Below, in pieces: positions 26,362-35,840 of a DNA stretch of 64,000 nt. The notes under the pieces are model-generated. The model had not been told where the DNA came from. It saw only the letters and a program-made list of their open reading frames with translations, and searched no databases. Origin of the DNA: Malonomonas rubra DSM 5091. GTDB taxonomy: Bacteria; Desulfobacterota; Desulfuromonadia; Desulfuromonadales; Geopsychrobacteraceae. The DNA lies in the NCBI RefSeq assembly GCF_900142125.1, contig NZ_FQZT01000001.1, positions 124,001-188,000 on the forward strand, given 5' to 3'. The position numbers and the translations under genes are program-made. The stretch's first letter is position 1; each line of letters starts with the position of its first letter.

Positions 26362-26634
26362 TTAGTTGACAGCGTCCTTCAGAGCCTTGCCAGCCTTGAA
26401 CTTAGGAACGTTCGCGGCAGCAATCTCAATCTTGGCGCCAGTTTGCGGGTTCTGGCCGGTGCGGGCAGCACGCTGACCAACACTGAAAGTACCGAATCCA
26501 ACCAGAGCGACTTTCTCACCAGCTTTCAGAGCATCAGTTACAGCTTCAGTGAAAGCTTTCAGAGCGCCCTCAGCATCAGTTTTGCTCAAGCCTGCTTTTT
26601 CTGCCATTGCATTGACCAGATCAGCTTTTGTCAC
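26362..26634 (-). CDS. hup: HU-family DNA-binding protein
   Basis: A 90-residue histone-like protein. It has the HU body ([20 protein letters not shown]) and the conserved GFGTFSV... [17 protein letters not shown] arm that intercalates DNA. The start is GTG at 26632-26634 behind GGAGGTGTGCT. It lies downstream of lon, as hupB does in E. coli, but has its own strong promoter. Confidence 0.96.
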   Translation of the reverse strand: MTKADLVNAMAEKAGLSKTDAEGALKAFTEAVTDALKAGEKVALVGFGTFSVGQRAARTGQNPQTGAKIEIAAANVPKFKAGKALKDAVN

Positions 26635-26691
26635 AGCACACCTCCGTATAATAGTTTTAGAAATAATTTTAACCTCGTGAAAACTCGATAT

Positions 26692-26721
26692 GATATATCA
26701 GGTTTGCGAAAAAACTGTCAA
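26692..26721 (-). promoter_or_regulatory. Strong sigma-70-type promoter of hup
   Basis: On the minus strand, TTGACA (26716-26721; 6 of 6), 18 nt, TATATC (26692-26697) preceded by TGA, an extended -10 element. An abundant protein such as HU is expected to have a promoter like this. Confidence 0.65.
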
Positions 26722-26786
26722 GCTATTTTTCCCCGCTTTTGCAGGTTTTATGCGATTTTCCGGCGAATCAGCAAGCTCATTAATTC

Positions 26787-29141
26787 TCATTTTTCGACCT
26801 TCATTCCAGTGATTGCTTCAGCCAAAACCTGATCCATATGAGAGACTTTTACCACTTCAACAGACCGTGTCAATTGCGCAGGTAGCTCCACCAGATATTT
26901 CTCATTGTCAGCAGGAATTAAAATTTTCTTTATCCCACCACGACGCGCAGCCAGCAGCTTTTCCTTCAGACCACCGATCATCAAAACCCGGCCACGCAGG
27001 GTGACTTCACCAGTCATTGCCAAGTCTTTACGCACCGGGCGACCGGTCAATGCTGATGCCAGTGCTGTCGCCATCGTAATGCCGGCGGATGGGCCATCTT
27101 TGGGGACTGCCCCTTCCGGAACGTGAATATGAATATCGAGCTTAGAGTAAAACTCTTCCTTTAAATCAAGTTCTTTCCAACGGGAGCGGACATAGCTCAT
27201 CGCAGCCTGAGCAGATTCCTGCATCACTTCACCCAGCTTACCCGTAATGGTCAGTTTTCCATTACCAGGAAGCACAGTAACTTCTATGACCAGCAGTTCA
27301 CCACCTGTCTCCGTCCAGGCCAGGCCTGTCGCCATACCGACCTGATCTTCTTCTTCTCTGACACCATATTGGTACTGCGGAACACCAAGATATTTCTTGA
27401 TTTGACTTTCTCCAATCGAGAAACTCTTTTCCTTTCCTTCGAGCAACGCACGCTTGGCAAGTTTCCGCATAACCGACGCGATATTACGATCGAGACTGCG
27501 GACACCAGATTCACGGGTGTAGCGCCGGATAATCTCGTACAGGGCACGATCGGAAAATTTAGCCTGTTCTTCTGCCAGTCCGTGGGCAGTACTCTGCTTT
27601 TTCAGCAGGTAGCGACGTGCAATGTGCAGCTTTTCTTCTTCTGAATAGCCTTCGACCCGAATCACCTCAAGTCGATCATGCAGTGGACGTGGAATCGTCT
27701 GCAGGTTGTTGGCAGTCGCGACAAACAGAACCTGCGACAGGTCGTAATCGACATCGAGAAAATGATCGACGAAGCTGTTGTTCTGTTCCGGGTCAAGAAC
27801 TTCCAGCAGAGCCGAAGAAGGATCGCCGCGAAAATCGGTGCTCATCTTGTCGATTTCATCGAGCATAAAGACCGGATTTTTTACCCCGGATTTTTTCAGC
27901 CCCTGAATGATCTTGCCAGGCATGGCACCAATGTATGTTCGGCGATGGCCGCGAATCTCTGCCTCATCACGTACACCACCAAGGGACATTCGAATAAATT
28001 TACGGTTCAGCGCTTTGGCAATCGATTGTCCGAGCGAGGTTTTGCCGACTCCCGGAGGGCCAACCAGACAGAGGATTGGGCCTTTGATCTGCTTGACCAA
28101 CGCCTGCACCGCCAAATATTCAAGCACCCGCTCCTTGACCTTTTCCAAGCCATAGTGATCAGCTTCAAGAATCTCTTCAGCTTTGACGAGGTCGTGGCAA
28201 TCCTTGGTGCCTTTTTTCCACGGCAGTGAAAGTAGCCACTCGATATAGTTGCGAACGACCGTGGCTTCTGCCGACATCGGCGACATCATCTTCAGCTTGC
28301 GCAACTCTGCCCGAGCTTTGTCCGTTGCCTCCTTGGACATTTTTTTCTTTTTAATCTGCTCTTCAAAATGCAGGATTTCCTGCTTGAACTCGTCTTTCTC
28401 GCCAAGTTCCTTCTGGATAGCCCGCATCTGCTCGTTCAGATAATATTCTTTCTGGCTGCGCTCCATCTGGCTTTTGACGCGACTGCGGATGCGCCCCTCG
28501 ATCTGCAGGATTTCGATTTCCTGTTCCAACAGCGCAAGAATCTGTTCCAGCCGCAGCATCGGATCGAGCAGTTCAAGAATATCCTGTTTGTCAGCAAGCG
28601 GGACTTGCAGATGGCCAACAACGGTATCAGCCAGACGAGTGGCCTGATCAATACCGGCGACACTATTGCTAACTTCGGGTGAAAGCTTTTTACTCAAGGA
28701 GACGTAGGACTCGAACGTCGTCTTTATAGCACGCATCAACGCTGCGACTTCCGCAGTCTCTTCAAGAGCTTCTTCCTGCGGGGACACCTCAGCCTGGAGC
28801 ATTTCTTCGGTCGAATAGAAGTCGAGGATACCAGCGCGCCAGCAGCCTTCGACCAGCACCTTGACAGTTCCATCCGGCAGTTTAAGCAGTTGCGTCACTT
28901 TGCCGATGGTTCCAACCGAATAGAGATCACTCTCTGCAGGATTATCAACTTTCGGGTCTTTTTGACTGACCAGAAAAATATACTTATCGCTGTCGGTGGC
29001 TTTCTCGAGTGCTCCGATCGACTGCGGTCGCCCGACGAACAGCGGTGCGACCATGTAGGGAAAGACAACAATATCGCGTAACGGCAAAACCGGCAGAATA
29101 ACAGGGCCGGTCGGCATATTTTCATCGACAAACTGTGACAT
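26787..29141 (-). CDS. lon: ATP-dependent protease Lon
   Basis: A 784-residue protein when started at the ATG at 29141 ([12 protein letters not shown]). A longer frame upstream would read through the clpX terminator region. Domains: LON substrate-binding (residues 15-210, [22 protein letters not shown] split across the start), AAA+ with Walker [19 protein letters not shown] near 360, and the serine protease domain with [13 protein letters not shown] (catalytic Ser) and a conserved Lys near the C-terminus. It degrades misfolded and regulatory proteins. It is fourth in the order tig-clpP-clpX-lon-hup. Confidence 0.96.
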   Translation of the reverse strand: MSQFVDENMPTGPVILPVLPLRDIVVFPYMVAPLFVGRPQSIGALEKATDSDKYIFLVSQKDPKVDNPAESDLYSVGTIGKVTQLLKLPDGTVKVLVEGCWRAGILDFYSTEEMLQAEVSPQEEALEETAEVAALMRAIKTTFESYVSLSKKLSPEVSNSVAGIDQATRLADTVVGHLQVPLADKQDILELLDPMLRLEQILALLEQEIEILQIEGRIRSRVKSQMERSQKEYYLNEQMRAIQKELGEKDEFKQEILHFEEQIKKKKMSKEATDKARAELRKLKMMSPMSAEATVVRNYIEWLLSLPWKKGTKDCHDLVKAEEILEADHYGLEKVKERVLEYLAVQALVKQIKGPILCLVGPPGVGKTSLGQSIAKALNRKFIRMSLGGVRDEAEIRGHRRTYIGAMPGKIIQGLKKSGVKNPVFMLDEIDKMSTDFRGDPSSALLEVLDPEQNNSFVDHFLDVDYDLSQVLFVATANNLQTIPRPLHDRLEVIRVEGYSEEEKLHIARRYLLKKQSTAHGLAEEQAKFSDRALYEIIRRYTRESGVRSLDRNIASVMRKLAKRALLEGKEKSFSIGESQIKKYLGVPQYQYGVREEEDQVGMATGLAWTETGGELLVIEVTVLPGNGKLTITGKLGEVMQESAQAAMSYVRSRWKELDLKEEFYSKLDIHIHVPEGAVPKDGPSAGITMATALASALTGRPVRKDLAMTGEVTLRGRVLMIGGLKEKLLAARRGGIKKILIPADNEKYLVELPAQLTRSVEVVKVSHMDQVLAEAITGMKVEK

Positions 29142-29162
29142 CGATTTACCCCGGAAATGAAA

Positions 29163-29199
29163 AAGGAGCGCGGCGCCAAACGACGATTCCACGCTCCTT
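29163..29199 (-). terminator. Terminator between clpX and lon
   Basis: On the minus strand, AAGGAGCG pairs with CGCTCCTT (with a further TGG/CCG extension) and is followed by TTTCATTT. It ends the tig-clpP-clpX transcript, so lon may use its own promoter; I did not recognise one in the short gap. Confidence 0.55.
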
Positions 29200-29229
29200 A
29201 CTGGTGAAATATATCAATTATGCTGAGAC

Positions 29230-30477
29230 TCAGGCGCTCTCAGCAACATCGTAAAGAATAATCGGTTTACTGCCCTTGGTAATGACTTCCTCGTTGAGCA
29301 CGACTTCCTTAACCCGATCCTGTGACGGAATGTCGTACATGACATCAAGCATCGCGTTTTCGAGGATCGAACGCAGGCCACGAGCGCCGGTCTTGCGCTC
29401 AAGCGCTTCCTTGGCGATAGCAACCAGAGCGCCATCGGTGAACTTCAGGTTAACACGTTCCATCTCGAACAGCCGCTGGTATTGCTTGATGAGGGCGTTT
29501 TTCGGCTCGCGCAGAATCTGAATGAGGGCTTCTTCGTCCAACTCACTCAGCGTGGCGACGACCGGCAGACGACCAACAAACTCAGGGATCAGTCCATATT
29601 TAAGCAAATCGCCCGGCTGCACTTGAATCAGCAGATCACCAAGGCTCTCTTCTTTGATCGATCGAACCTCAGCGCCGAAGCCCATCACCTTGGACCCGCT
29701 ACGCTTGCTGATCACCTTCTCCAAGCCGGAGAACGCACCGCCACAGATAAACAGGATATTGGTGGTATCGACCTTGAGGAATTCCTGCTGCGGATGCTTG
29801 CGCCCACCTTTCGGCGGTACACTGGCGGTCGTCCCTTCGATAATCTTCAACAGCGCCTGCTGAACACCCTCACCCGATACGTCACGGGTAATCGACGGTG
29901 ACTCAGACTTACGGGCGATTTTATCAACTTCATCGATATAGATGATACCGCGCTGGGCTTTTTCCAGATCGTAGTCAGCAGCTTGGAGCAGGCTGAGGAT
30001 GATGTTCTCGACATCCTCACCAACATAACCGGCCTCAGTCAGGTTGGTCGCATCAGCGATAGCGAATGGAACATCCAGCACCTTGGCCAATGTCTGCGCC
30101 AGCAAGGTTTTACCGCTACCGGTCGGGCCGAGCAGCAGGATGTTACTTTTCTGGATTTCGATATCGTCGTTTTTTTCAGAAAACTCAACCCGTTTGTAGT
30201 GGTTGTAGACGGCAACGGAGAGAACCTTTTTTGCCCGGTCCTGACCAACCACATACTCATCGAGAATATCGCGAATTTCTGCCGGCTTTGGTAGTTTACG
30301 ATCCTGATCGGTCGAAGCATCGTCCAGACGAGCTTCTTCATCAATGATATCGTTACACAGCTCGATACATTCGTCACAGATATAAACGGTGGGGCCAGCA
30401 ATCAGCTTTTTGACTTCGTCTTGCGACTTTCCGCAGAAAGAACAGGTCAAGTGCCCATTTTCATCTTTTGAGCTCAC
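29230..30477 (-). CDS. clpX: ATP-dependent Clp protease ATP-binding subunit ClpX
   Basis: A 415-residue AAA+ unfoldase. The N-terminal C4 zinc domain (CSFCGKS... CDECIELC, residues 12-40) is followed by Walker [19 protein letters not shown] (near 118), Walker [12 protein letters not shown], a GYVGEDVE pore-1 loop and the [12 protein letters not shown] loop. It delivers substrates to ClpP. The start is GTG at 30475-30477 behind GGAGTTAATAC. The gap to clpP is 24 nt. Confidence 0.97.
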   Translation of the reverse strand: MSSKDENGHLTCSFCGKSQDEVKKLIAGPTVYICDECIELCNDIIDEEARLDDASTDQDRKLPKPAEIRDILDEYVVGQDRAKKVLSVAVYNHYKRVEFSEKNDDIEIQKSNILLLGPTGSGKTLLAQTLAKVLDVPFAIADATNLTEAGYVGEDVENIILSLLQAADYDLEKAQRGIIYIDEVDKIARKSESPSITRDVSGEGVQQALLKIIEGTTASVPPKGGRKHPQQEFLKVDTTNILFICGGAFSGLEKVISKRSGSKVMGFGAEVRSIKEESLGDLLIQVQPGDLLKYGLIPEFVGRLPVVATLSELDEEALIQILREPKNALIKQYQRLFEMERVNLKFTDGALVAIAKEALERKTGARGLRSILENAMLDVMYDIPSQDRVKEVVLNEEVITKGSKPIILYDVAESA

Positions 30478-30501
30478 GTATTAACTCCTCTACACTGTCC
30501 G

Positions 30502-31089
30502 TTAGTCTTCTTTCCTGTCAACAATGGAGTCGATAATACCATAATTGCATGCGCTTTCGCTATCCATGAAAAAATCACGTTCCGTGTCGGCAGCAATTTT
30601 CTCAATATCCTGACCACAGTGCTTTGCCAGAAGCCCGTTCAAGGACTCACGCATGCGCAGGATTTCCTGGGCGTGGATGTTGATATCAGTTGCCTGTCCT
30701 TGAAAACCACCAAGAGGCTGATGGATCATGATGCGGGCATGGGGCAGCGCGTAACGCTTACCGGCCTCACCTGCGGCCAGCAACACGGCCCCCATGCTTG
30801 CGGCCTGACCAACACAAATAGTCGACACCGGCGCTTTCAGATACTGCATGGTATCGTAAATCGCCATCCCGGCAGTGACGACACCGCCGGGAGAGTTGAT
30901 ATACAGATGAATGTCGCGATCCGGATCTTCAGACTCCAGGAACAGAAGTTGGGCAATGATCAGGTTCGCCATATGATCTTCGATGGCGCCCCCGAGAAAA
31001 ATAATCCGATCTTTCAGCAGACGCGAATAAATATCATATGCGCGTTCACCACGGCCGGAGTCCTCTACCACCATCGGGACCAAACTCAT
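30502..31089 (-). CDS. clpP: ATP-dependent Clp protease proteolytic subunit
   Basis: A 195-residue serine protease. The catalytic Ser lies in [14 protein letters not shown] (near 97), His in [11 protein letters not shown] (near 122) and Asp near 171. The N-terminal [29 protein letters not shown] block is standard. It forms the tetradecameric chamber used with ClpX. The stop codon of tig lies 2 nt upstream of its ATG. Confidence 0.97.
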   Translation of the reverse strand: MSLVPMVVEDSGRGERAYDIYSRLLKDRIIFLGGAIEDHMANLIIAQLLFLESEDPDRDIHLYINSPGGVVTAGMAIYDTMQYLKAPVSTICVGQAASMGAVLLAAGEAGKRYALPHARIMIHQPLGGFQGQATDINIHAQEILRMRESLNGLLAKHCGQDIEKIAADTERDFFMDSESACNYGIIDSIVDRKED

Positions 31090-31091
31090 AA

Positions 31092-32423
31092 TCAGGATTC
31101 CTCCTCAACGGTTTCTTCCTGCTCTTCTTCCGGTTGTTTCGGCTCAACCTCAGTCACGGTTGCCGACTCAAGCAGGAACTCGATAACTTTTTCATTCAAC
31201 ATCTGACCTTTGAGGCCTGCCAACGCAGATGCATTTTCGAAGTATTTCTTCACTTCTTCCAGCGGTGCGTTGCTTTCGTCAGCGAACGCCTGCATCTTTT
31301 CCTCAACCGCGCTCTCTTCCAATTCGATCTTTTCCTGTTCTGCAATCGAATCAAGAATCAACTCGCCCTTGACCTGCTGAACTGCCATCTCACGGTAAGT
31401 CGTCGCGAAGCTCTCGTCATTCATGCCGAGCATTTCCAGGCTCATGCCCTGTGCTTTAAGACGCTGCGAGAAGCTATCTTTCAAATGCATCAACTGATTC
31501 TTCACCATGCCTTCTGGGATTTCGAACTCATTCTTCTCAACCAGCGCGTTCATCAGGTTTTCCTGCAGTTGAGCCTTGATGCGTCCTTCTTCCTGCTTCA
31601 TGGCGTTGTCGCGGACAGTTTCTTTCAACTCGGCCAGGTTCTCAGAACCAAACTCTTTCGCAAGATCATCGTTGATCTTAGGCTCAACCTTCTCCTTGAT
31701 CTCCTTGACCAGAACTTTAAACATGGCAGGTTTGCCGGCCAGTTCTTTAGCGCCATAGCTTTCCGGGAAATTGACATTTATTTCTTTTTCTTCTTCCCGC
31801 TTCATACCGACAACCTGGTCTTCAAAACCGGGAATGAAGCTGTTCGAACCGAGCTCAAGCTGGTAGTCCTTGGCAGCGCCATTTTCGAACGGGGTATCGT
31901 CGATAAACCCTTCGAAATCGATGATAACGGTATCACCTTCACGCGCCTTCTTGCGCTTGGTCACAGCCAACTGCACCTTAGAAGAAGCCATTTGCTCTAT
32001 CTGTTGATCAACAACAGCGTCATCAAAATTCAGGATCTCTTTCTCCAGCTCCAGACCGGTGTAGTCCTTGGCTTGAATTTCGGGGCGGACCTCAACTTCG
32101 GCCGAATAGGTAAAAGACTGATCTTTTTCGATCTCGCCGGTCTCAGTAATTTCTGGCTGAGAAACCGCCTCAACCTTGTTATCGACCATTGACTTATAGA
32201 GGGTGTTATTGATCAGGGAGTTGATGGCCTCATACTTTACGCGGTCGCCGTAGTGCTGCTCCAGCATAGCACGAGGCACCTTGCCTTTACGAAAACCTTT
32301 GATGTTGGCGTTTTTTGCAGCTTTCTTAAAACCATTTTCCAACTCTGCAGCGACGACATCAGCAGCAACTTCGATGACCAGCTTCTTTTTGATGCTACTC
32401 ACCTGTTCAACAGTGACACTCAT
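31092..32423 (-). CDS. tig: Trigger factor
   Basis: A 443-residue ribosome-bound chaperone and prolyl isomerase. The start at 32423 ([19 protein letters not shown]) follows AAGGAAAGAATT. The N-terminal ribosome-binding signature [16 protein letters not shown] lies near residues 44-59. The FKBP-type PPIase domain (about 150-240; [28 protein letters not shown] is the start, seen in part) and the helical C-domain follow. The tail is very acidic ([12 protein letters not shown]). It is first in the tig-clpP-clpX unit, downstream of the tRNA cluster. Confidence 0.96.
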   Translation of the reverse strand: MSVTVEQVSSIKKKLVIEVAADVVAAELENGFKKAAKNANIKGFRKGKVPRAMLEQHYGDRVKYEAINSLINNTLYKSMVDNKVEAVSQPEITETGEIEKDQSFTYSAEVEVRPEIQAKDYTGLELEKEILNFDDAVVDQQIEQMASSKVQLAVTKRKKAREGDTVIIDFEGFIDDTPFENGAAKDYQLELGSNSFIPGFEDQVVGMKREEEKEINVNFPESYGAKELAGKPAMFKVLVKEIKEKVEPKINDDLAKEFGSENLAELKETVRDNAMKQEEGRIKAQLQENLMNALVEKNEFEIPEGMVKNQLMHLKDSFSQRLKAQGMSLEMLGMNDESFATTYREMAVQQVKGELILDSIAEQEKIELEESAVEEKMQAFADESNAPLEEVKKYFENASALAGLKGQMLNEKVIEFLLESATVTEVEPKQPEEEQEETVEEES

Positions 32424-32515
32424 AATTCTTTCCTTCCCAAATTGGATTTTTTTGCCCGACGGGCAATCAGAACATATATTCAAATGGCAAATATCTACTG
32501 ACCATTACTTATATA

Positions 32516-32600
<85 letters not shown>

Positions 32601-32622
32601 ATTTTTGTGCTTAAATTAACAA

Positions 32623-32683
32623 TGCTCACCTTCCATACCCACCCGATCAAGCTGACGGGCTCACTGAGTGCGGAAGGTGAGCA
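32623..32683. repeat. Large perfect inverted repeat between tRNA-Leu and tRNA-His
   Basis: Arms TGCTCACCTTCC (32623-32634) and GGAAGGTGAGCA (32672-32683) are exact over 12 bp and enclose 37 nt. The loop holds a further CCCG/CGGG pairing (32642-32645 with 32656-32659). No T-run follows on either strand, so it is not a standard terminator. It does not fold as a tRNA. Confidence 0.6.
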
Positions 32684-32694
32684 ATGACGTTAAA

Positions 32695-32770
<76 letters not shown>

Positions 32771-32824
32771 CATGAAAAGCTCGGACATATTACGGAAACG
32801 ACTTTTTCTTGTCAATCCAAAAAA

Positions 32825-32901
<77 letters not shown>

Positions 32902-32955
32902 GCAAACGCCGTCAGAGCCGCGCCTTTTGGCGCTGACCGCCGATGACAGGCTGCG

Positions 32956-32984
32956 TTTCTAGCATGCCGGGGAAAGTTTTGCAA
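32956..32984 (-). promoter_or_regulatory. Promoter of the tRNA cluster
   Basis: On the minus strand, TTGCAA (32979-32984), 17 nt, TAGAAA (32956-32961), followed by the GC-rich CGCAGCC. A GC-rich discriminator is usual for stringently controlled stable-RNA promoters. Confidence 0.5.
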
Positions 32985-33026
32985 ACAAAAAGTCAGGTTG
33001 AATCTCATGTGCGGATACCCTCTGTT

Positions 33027-33620
33027 TTAAGCCTCATCTGTCCCCCGCAGAGAGCGAAACAAATCTGGGAAGCTGTCGCCTGCACAAAGCGCTCTTTCTC
33101 CAGAATCAGCCTGGTACTTGCGTGACCAGTCGCTGAACATTTGCCACTCTTCTTCAAAGTTAGGTGTAAAGCAGCCATGTCCAAGCGCCAGTTCAATCTC
33201 ATCGGCACACCAGAAACGCACCTCATCAATCTCGTCTACTGCAAACTCTATTTCACCATCGTATATCGCCAGGTATGTATAAATATTTTCAGATTCTATT
33301 TCATTTCGAATTTTCGATGCATAAAGGCCAGTCAAGGCAATACCGGTAACTCCAAGCTCCTCATGCATTTCCCGCTTGGCTGCCGTTAAGTAATCTTCAC
33401 CCAGCTCGAGATGCCCTCCAACACTGCTATCCCATTTGCCAGGTTGAATATCTTTACTGGCCGAACGTTTCTGCAGAAGCAGCTGAAGCTTACTGTTGAA
33501 TAGCAGCACATGAACCGACCGATGGATCAGATCCGGGTTGCCATGGCAGTCTGAACGTATCGCACGGCCAACGATCTGATCATCATCATTTACCAAATCT
33601 ACCAGTTCCTGAGAGGACAT
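33027..33620 (-). CDS. NUDIX hydrolase, IPP isomerase-like group
   Basis: A 197-residue protein. The Nudix box is complete (GGHLELGEDYLTAAKREMHEELGV, seen from residue 69), preceded by LVNDDDQIVGRAIRSDCHGNPDLIHRSVHVLLF. That start is typical of the YfcD/isopentenyl-diphosphate isomerase-like Nudix group. The C-terminus (residues 160-197) is longer than usual. The substrate cannot be told from sequence. It is a single gene on the minus strand, upstream of the tRNA promoter and divergent from the MCP gene. Confidence 0.85.
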   Translation of the reverse strand: MSSQELVDLVNDDDQIVGRAIRSDCHGNPDLIHRSVHVLLFNSKLQLLLQKRSASKDIQPGKWDSSVGGHLELGEDYLTAAKREMHEELGVTGIALTGLYASKIRNEIESENIYTYLAIYDGEIEFAVDEIDEVRFWCADEIELALGHGCFTPNFEEEWQMFSDWSRKYQADSGERALCAGDSFPDLFRSLRGTDEA

Positions 33621-33685
33621 TTACAGTTCTCACTTTCGCCTGAACCATATTTTTAAGAAATAAACATTAAAAGCATTAATAAATG

Positions 33686-33714
33686 TTGAAATTTTCATGA
33701 CAGACTACTATTAT
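33686..33714 (+). promoter_or_regulatory. Sigma-70-type promoter of the MCP gene
   Basis: TTGAAA (33686-33691; 5 of 6), 17 nt, TATTAT (33709-33714; 5 of 6). It overlaps an upstream in-frame ATG at 33697, which supports the MCP start at 33757. Confidence 0.6.
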
Positions 33715-33756
33715 TGGAAAAATCTTATCAATCAGCAAACCCCGTGGGAGAACTCT

Positions 33757-35736
33757 ATGGCAATCAAAACCCAAGGACTGAAAATCAGAACCAAGCTGTT
33801 GGCAATGGTGCTGCTTCTGATTTTAGTTGCACTCAGTGTCGGCGCAGCAACGTTTTACCTGCTCAATATGAAAATGGACGAGCATAAACCGCAACTGGTT
33901 CCGGCTCTCGAGACAACATACTCCATCGATTCTCTTATTGCCAAGGCACGCCTGTTTGAAAAAGAGTTCCTCTTCTATTCCAGCCTCGGTAAGAAAAAAG
34001 AGTATAAAGAAAAGCAGATCAGCTATCACCAGCAGATGCTGGCGACCTACAATAATATTGGTGGTCTGCTGAAAGATTTTTCTGCAGGCGGCTCCAACCA
34101 GTTTTCTACAATGGAAAAGCGCAACCAACTAAGCAACAACATCCGCCTCTCCTTTAACGGCATGATGAATGGACTGCGCGGGCTATCAAAAGAGTTATTG
34201 GATGGCAAATCAGCCCTGCAGGTTGACGCCCAGTACGCAGTTTATCAAAAAGGCCTCAACGAACTCACCAGCAGTGTCGCGGAAATGCGTAGACACATCA
34301 ACCAGGCCTTAGACGCCCAACAGGAAGCATCCGCAGCGTTCGAAAAAAATATCCAGAACATTTTAATCGGTGTCGCTGTCGGCATTCTTGTCCTGGCTGT
34401 CATTGCCGGAATATTCGTCTCCCGTCGTATCAGTTCACAACTCAATATCCTTATGGGCGGACTGGAAAATATTAAGCAAGGCAACCTAAAAGAAATCCCG
34501 GTCACCTCAAAGGATGAATTTGCGGAAATCGCCAAAACATTCAACCAGTCACTCGACAGCGTCAAATCTTTTGTCCGTTCGGACGAAGAGCGGCAGGCAT
34601 CGGAAGAGAACGTCATTAACTTCCTCGAGGTTGTTTCCGAAGCGTCGGAAGGTGATCTGACCCTGCGCGCACCGGTTACTGAGGATGCCTTCGGCACCAT
34701 CGCAGACTCCTACAACCTGATGATTGAAAGTCTCGCTGCCCTGCTGACCGACACCACCATCAACGCGGAAGAAGTTGGTGAAGAATCGCGGCACCTGCTT
34801 GAGATTTTCCAAAACATGAAGGACGGTGCTGACAACCAGTTGCAGCACGTTTCCAGCGCAATCGACGCAGCAGAAGAAACAGCTGGTTCGGCCAAACAAA
34901 TCGCGCAAAAAACCTCCCTCGCCCAGCAAGCCGCGACGAGCGTGGAAGAAGCAACCAACCTTGGTAACGAGCGGGTTAACAGAAATATCGAAGGTATGCA
35001 GCTGATCCGGGTGACGGTGCAGGTCATCAACAAGAAGATGAAGTCGCTCTCGGAACGCCTGCTGGAAATCGGCACCATCTCCCAGCTTATCTCCGACGTT
35101 GCAACCCGAACCACCATCCTGGCGATGAACGCCTCGATCGAGGCATCACGTGCGGGTGAGCAGGGTCGCGGCTTCCTGGTTATTTCAGATGAGATTAAGC
35201 GCCTTGCAGACGAGGCCTCGGAAGCAACCCGCCAGATCGGCGGCATCATCAAAGCAATCCAGTCTGAGGCAAACGAAGTCACCCTGGCACTGGAAGAAGA
35301 GACCACGACTGTTGAGGAGCAAACCAAGATTGCCCAAGACACCGGTGAAGCTCTGGCGGCTATCAACCAGGCGACCACCGAATCGAAGCAGGTCGTTACC
35401 GAGATCACCAACCTGTCGCAGGAGCAGCAGCGAATTTCCGACGACATGGTTGCCACTATCCACAAGATGTCGGAAATTACCGCCAGCACTTCGGCGATGA
35501 TCACCACCTCCTCGCAGATCTCAGAAGGTCTCAACGGTGTGTCCGAGTCCCTGCTGCAGTCGCTTGGCCAGTTCCGTCTTTCCGCTGATGAAGAAGAAAT
35601 GGCTTACGACGCAGTGGCTGAGATCGAAACCGTTGCAGAGCCACAGGAAAAAGAAATACCGGCAGATGTCATGGATCAGATCTTTGCCGATCCGGAAGAA
35701 GAGGAAGAAAGCATTTCCCCGGAGGTGCCTGCCTGA
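33757..35736 (+). CDS. Methyl-accepting chemotaxis protein (PilJ-like)
   Basis: A protein of 659 residues from the ATG at 33757 (RBS GGGAG). It has membrane helix 1 (about 12-36), a periplasmic helical sensor of about 160 residues, helix 2 (about 185-207), and HAMP (about 207-260) followed by a second HAMP-like segment. A cytoplasmic MA domain carries the conserved tip (ATRTTILAMNASIEASRAGEQGRGFLVISDEIKRLADEA, in part). The tip and N-terminal type resemble PilJ and PixJ/TaxD receptors. The C-terminus is acidic and has no CheR-binding pentapeptide. It converges on the CheA operon across a shared terminator. The ligand is unknown. Confidence 0.88.
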   Translation: MAIKTQGLKIRTKLLAMVLLLILVALSVGAATFYLLNMKMDEHKPQLVPALETTYSIDSLIAKARLFEKEFLFYSSLGKKKEYKEKQISYHQQMLATYNNIGGLLKDFSAGGSNQFSTMEKRNQLSNNIRLSFNGMMNGLRGLSKELLDGKSALQVDAQYAVYQKGLNELTSSVAEMRRHINQALDAQQEASAAFEKNIQNILIGVAVGILVLAVIAGIFVSRRISSQLNILMGGLENIKQGNLKEIPVTSKDEFAEIAKTFNQSLDSVKSFVRSDEERQASEENVINFLEVVSEASEGDLTLRAPVTEDAFGTIADSYNLMIESLAALLTDTTINAEEVGEESRHLLEIFQNMKDGADNQLQHVSSAIDAAEETAGSAKQIAQKTSLAQQAATSVEEATNLGNERVNRNIEGMQLIRVTVQVINKKMKSLSERLLEIGTISQLISDVATRTTILAMNASIEASRAGEQGRGFLVISDEIKRLADEASEATRQIGGIIKAIQSEANEVTLALEEETTTVEEQTKIAQDTGEALAAINQATTESKQVVTEITNLSQEQQRISDDMVATIHKMSEITASTSAMITTSSQISEGLNGVSESLLQSLGQFRLSADEEEMAYDAVAEIETVAEPQEKEIPADVMDQIFADPEEEEESISPEVPA

Positions 35737-35753
35737 TTCCAGCAGTCATAGTG

Positions 35754-35797
35754 AAACGAAAAGAGGCGAACCGTTTTTGGTTCGCCTCTTTTCGTTT
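35754..35797. terminator. Bidirectional terminator between the MCP gene and the CheA gene
   Basis: A perfect 19-bp stem (35754-35772 with 35779-35797; AAACGAAAAGAGGCGAACC and its complement) with loop GTTTTT. A- and T-rich flanks make it work in both directions. Confidence 0.92.
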
Positions 35798-35840
35798 GTA
35801 TTGATTTTCAGAGGAGAGCCTAACTCTCCGGAGCCCGAGT

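Noticed and set aside
31134-32192. Long plus-strand open frame (352 codons) opposite the trigger factor gene
   Set aside because: The Leu/Phe-rich product is what results when Glu/Lys-rich coding sequence is read backwards.
32452-32466. TTGCCC-GAC-GGGCAA hairpin as terminator of the tRNA cluster
   Set aside because: The T-run lies on the wrong side for minus-strand transcription, so the hairpin would be followed by A residues.
32623-32683. Inverted repeat as a fourth tRNA gene
   Set aside because: It has no cloverleaf, no TTCGA T-arm and no CCA end.
33697-33756. Upstream start codon for the MCP gene
   Set aside because: It has no ribosome site, and the strongest promoter candidate overlaps it.
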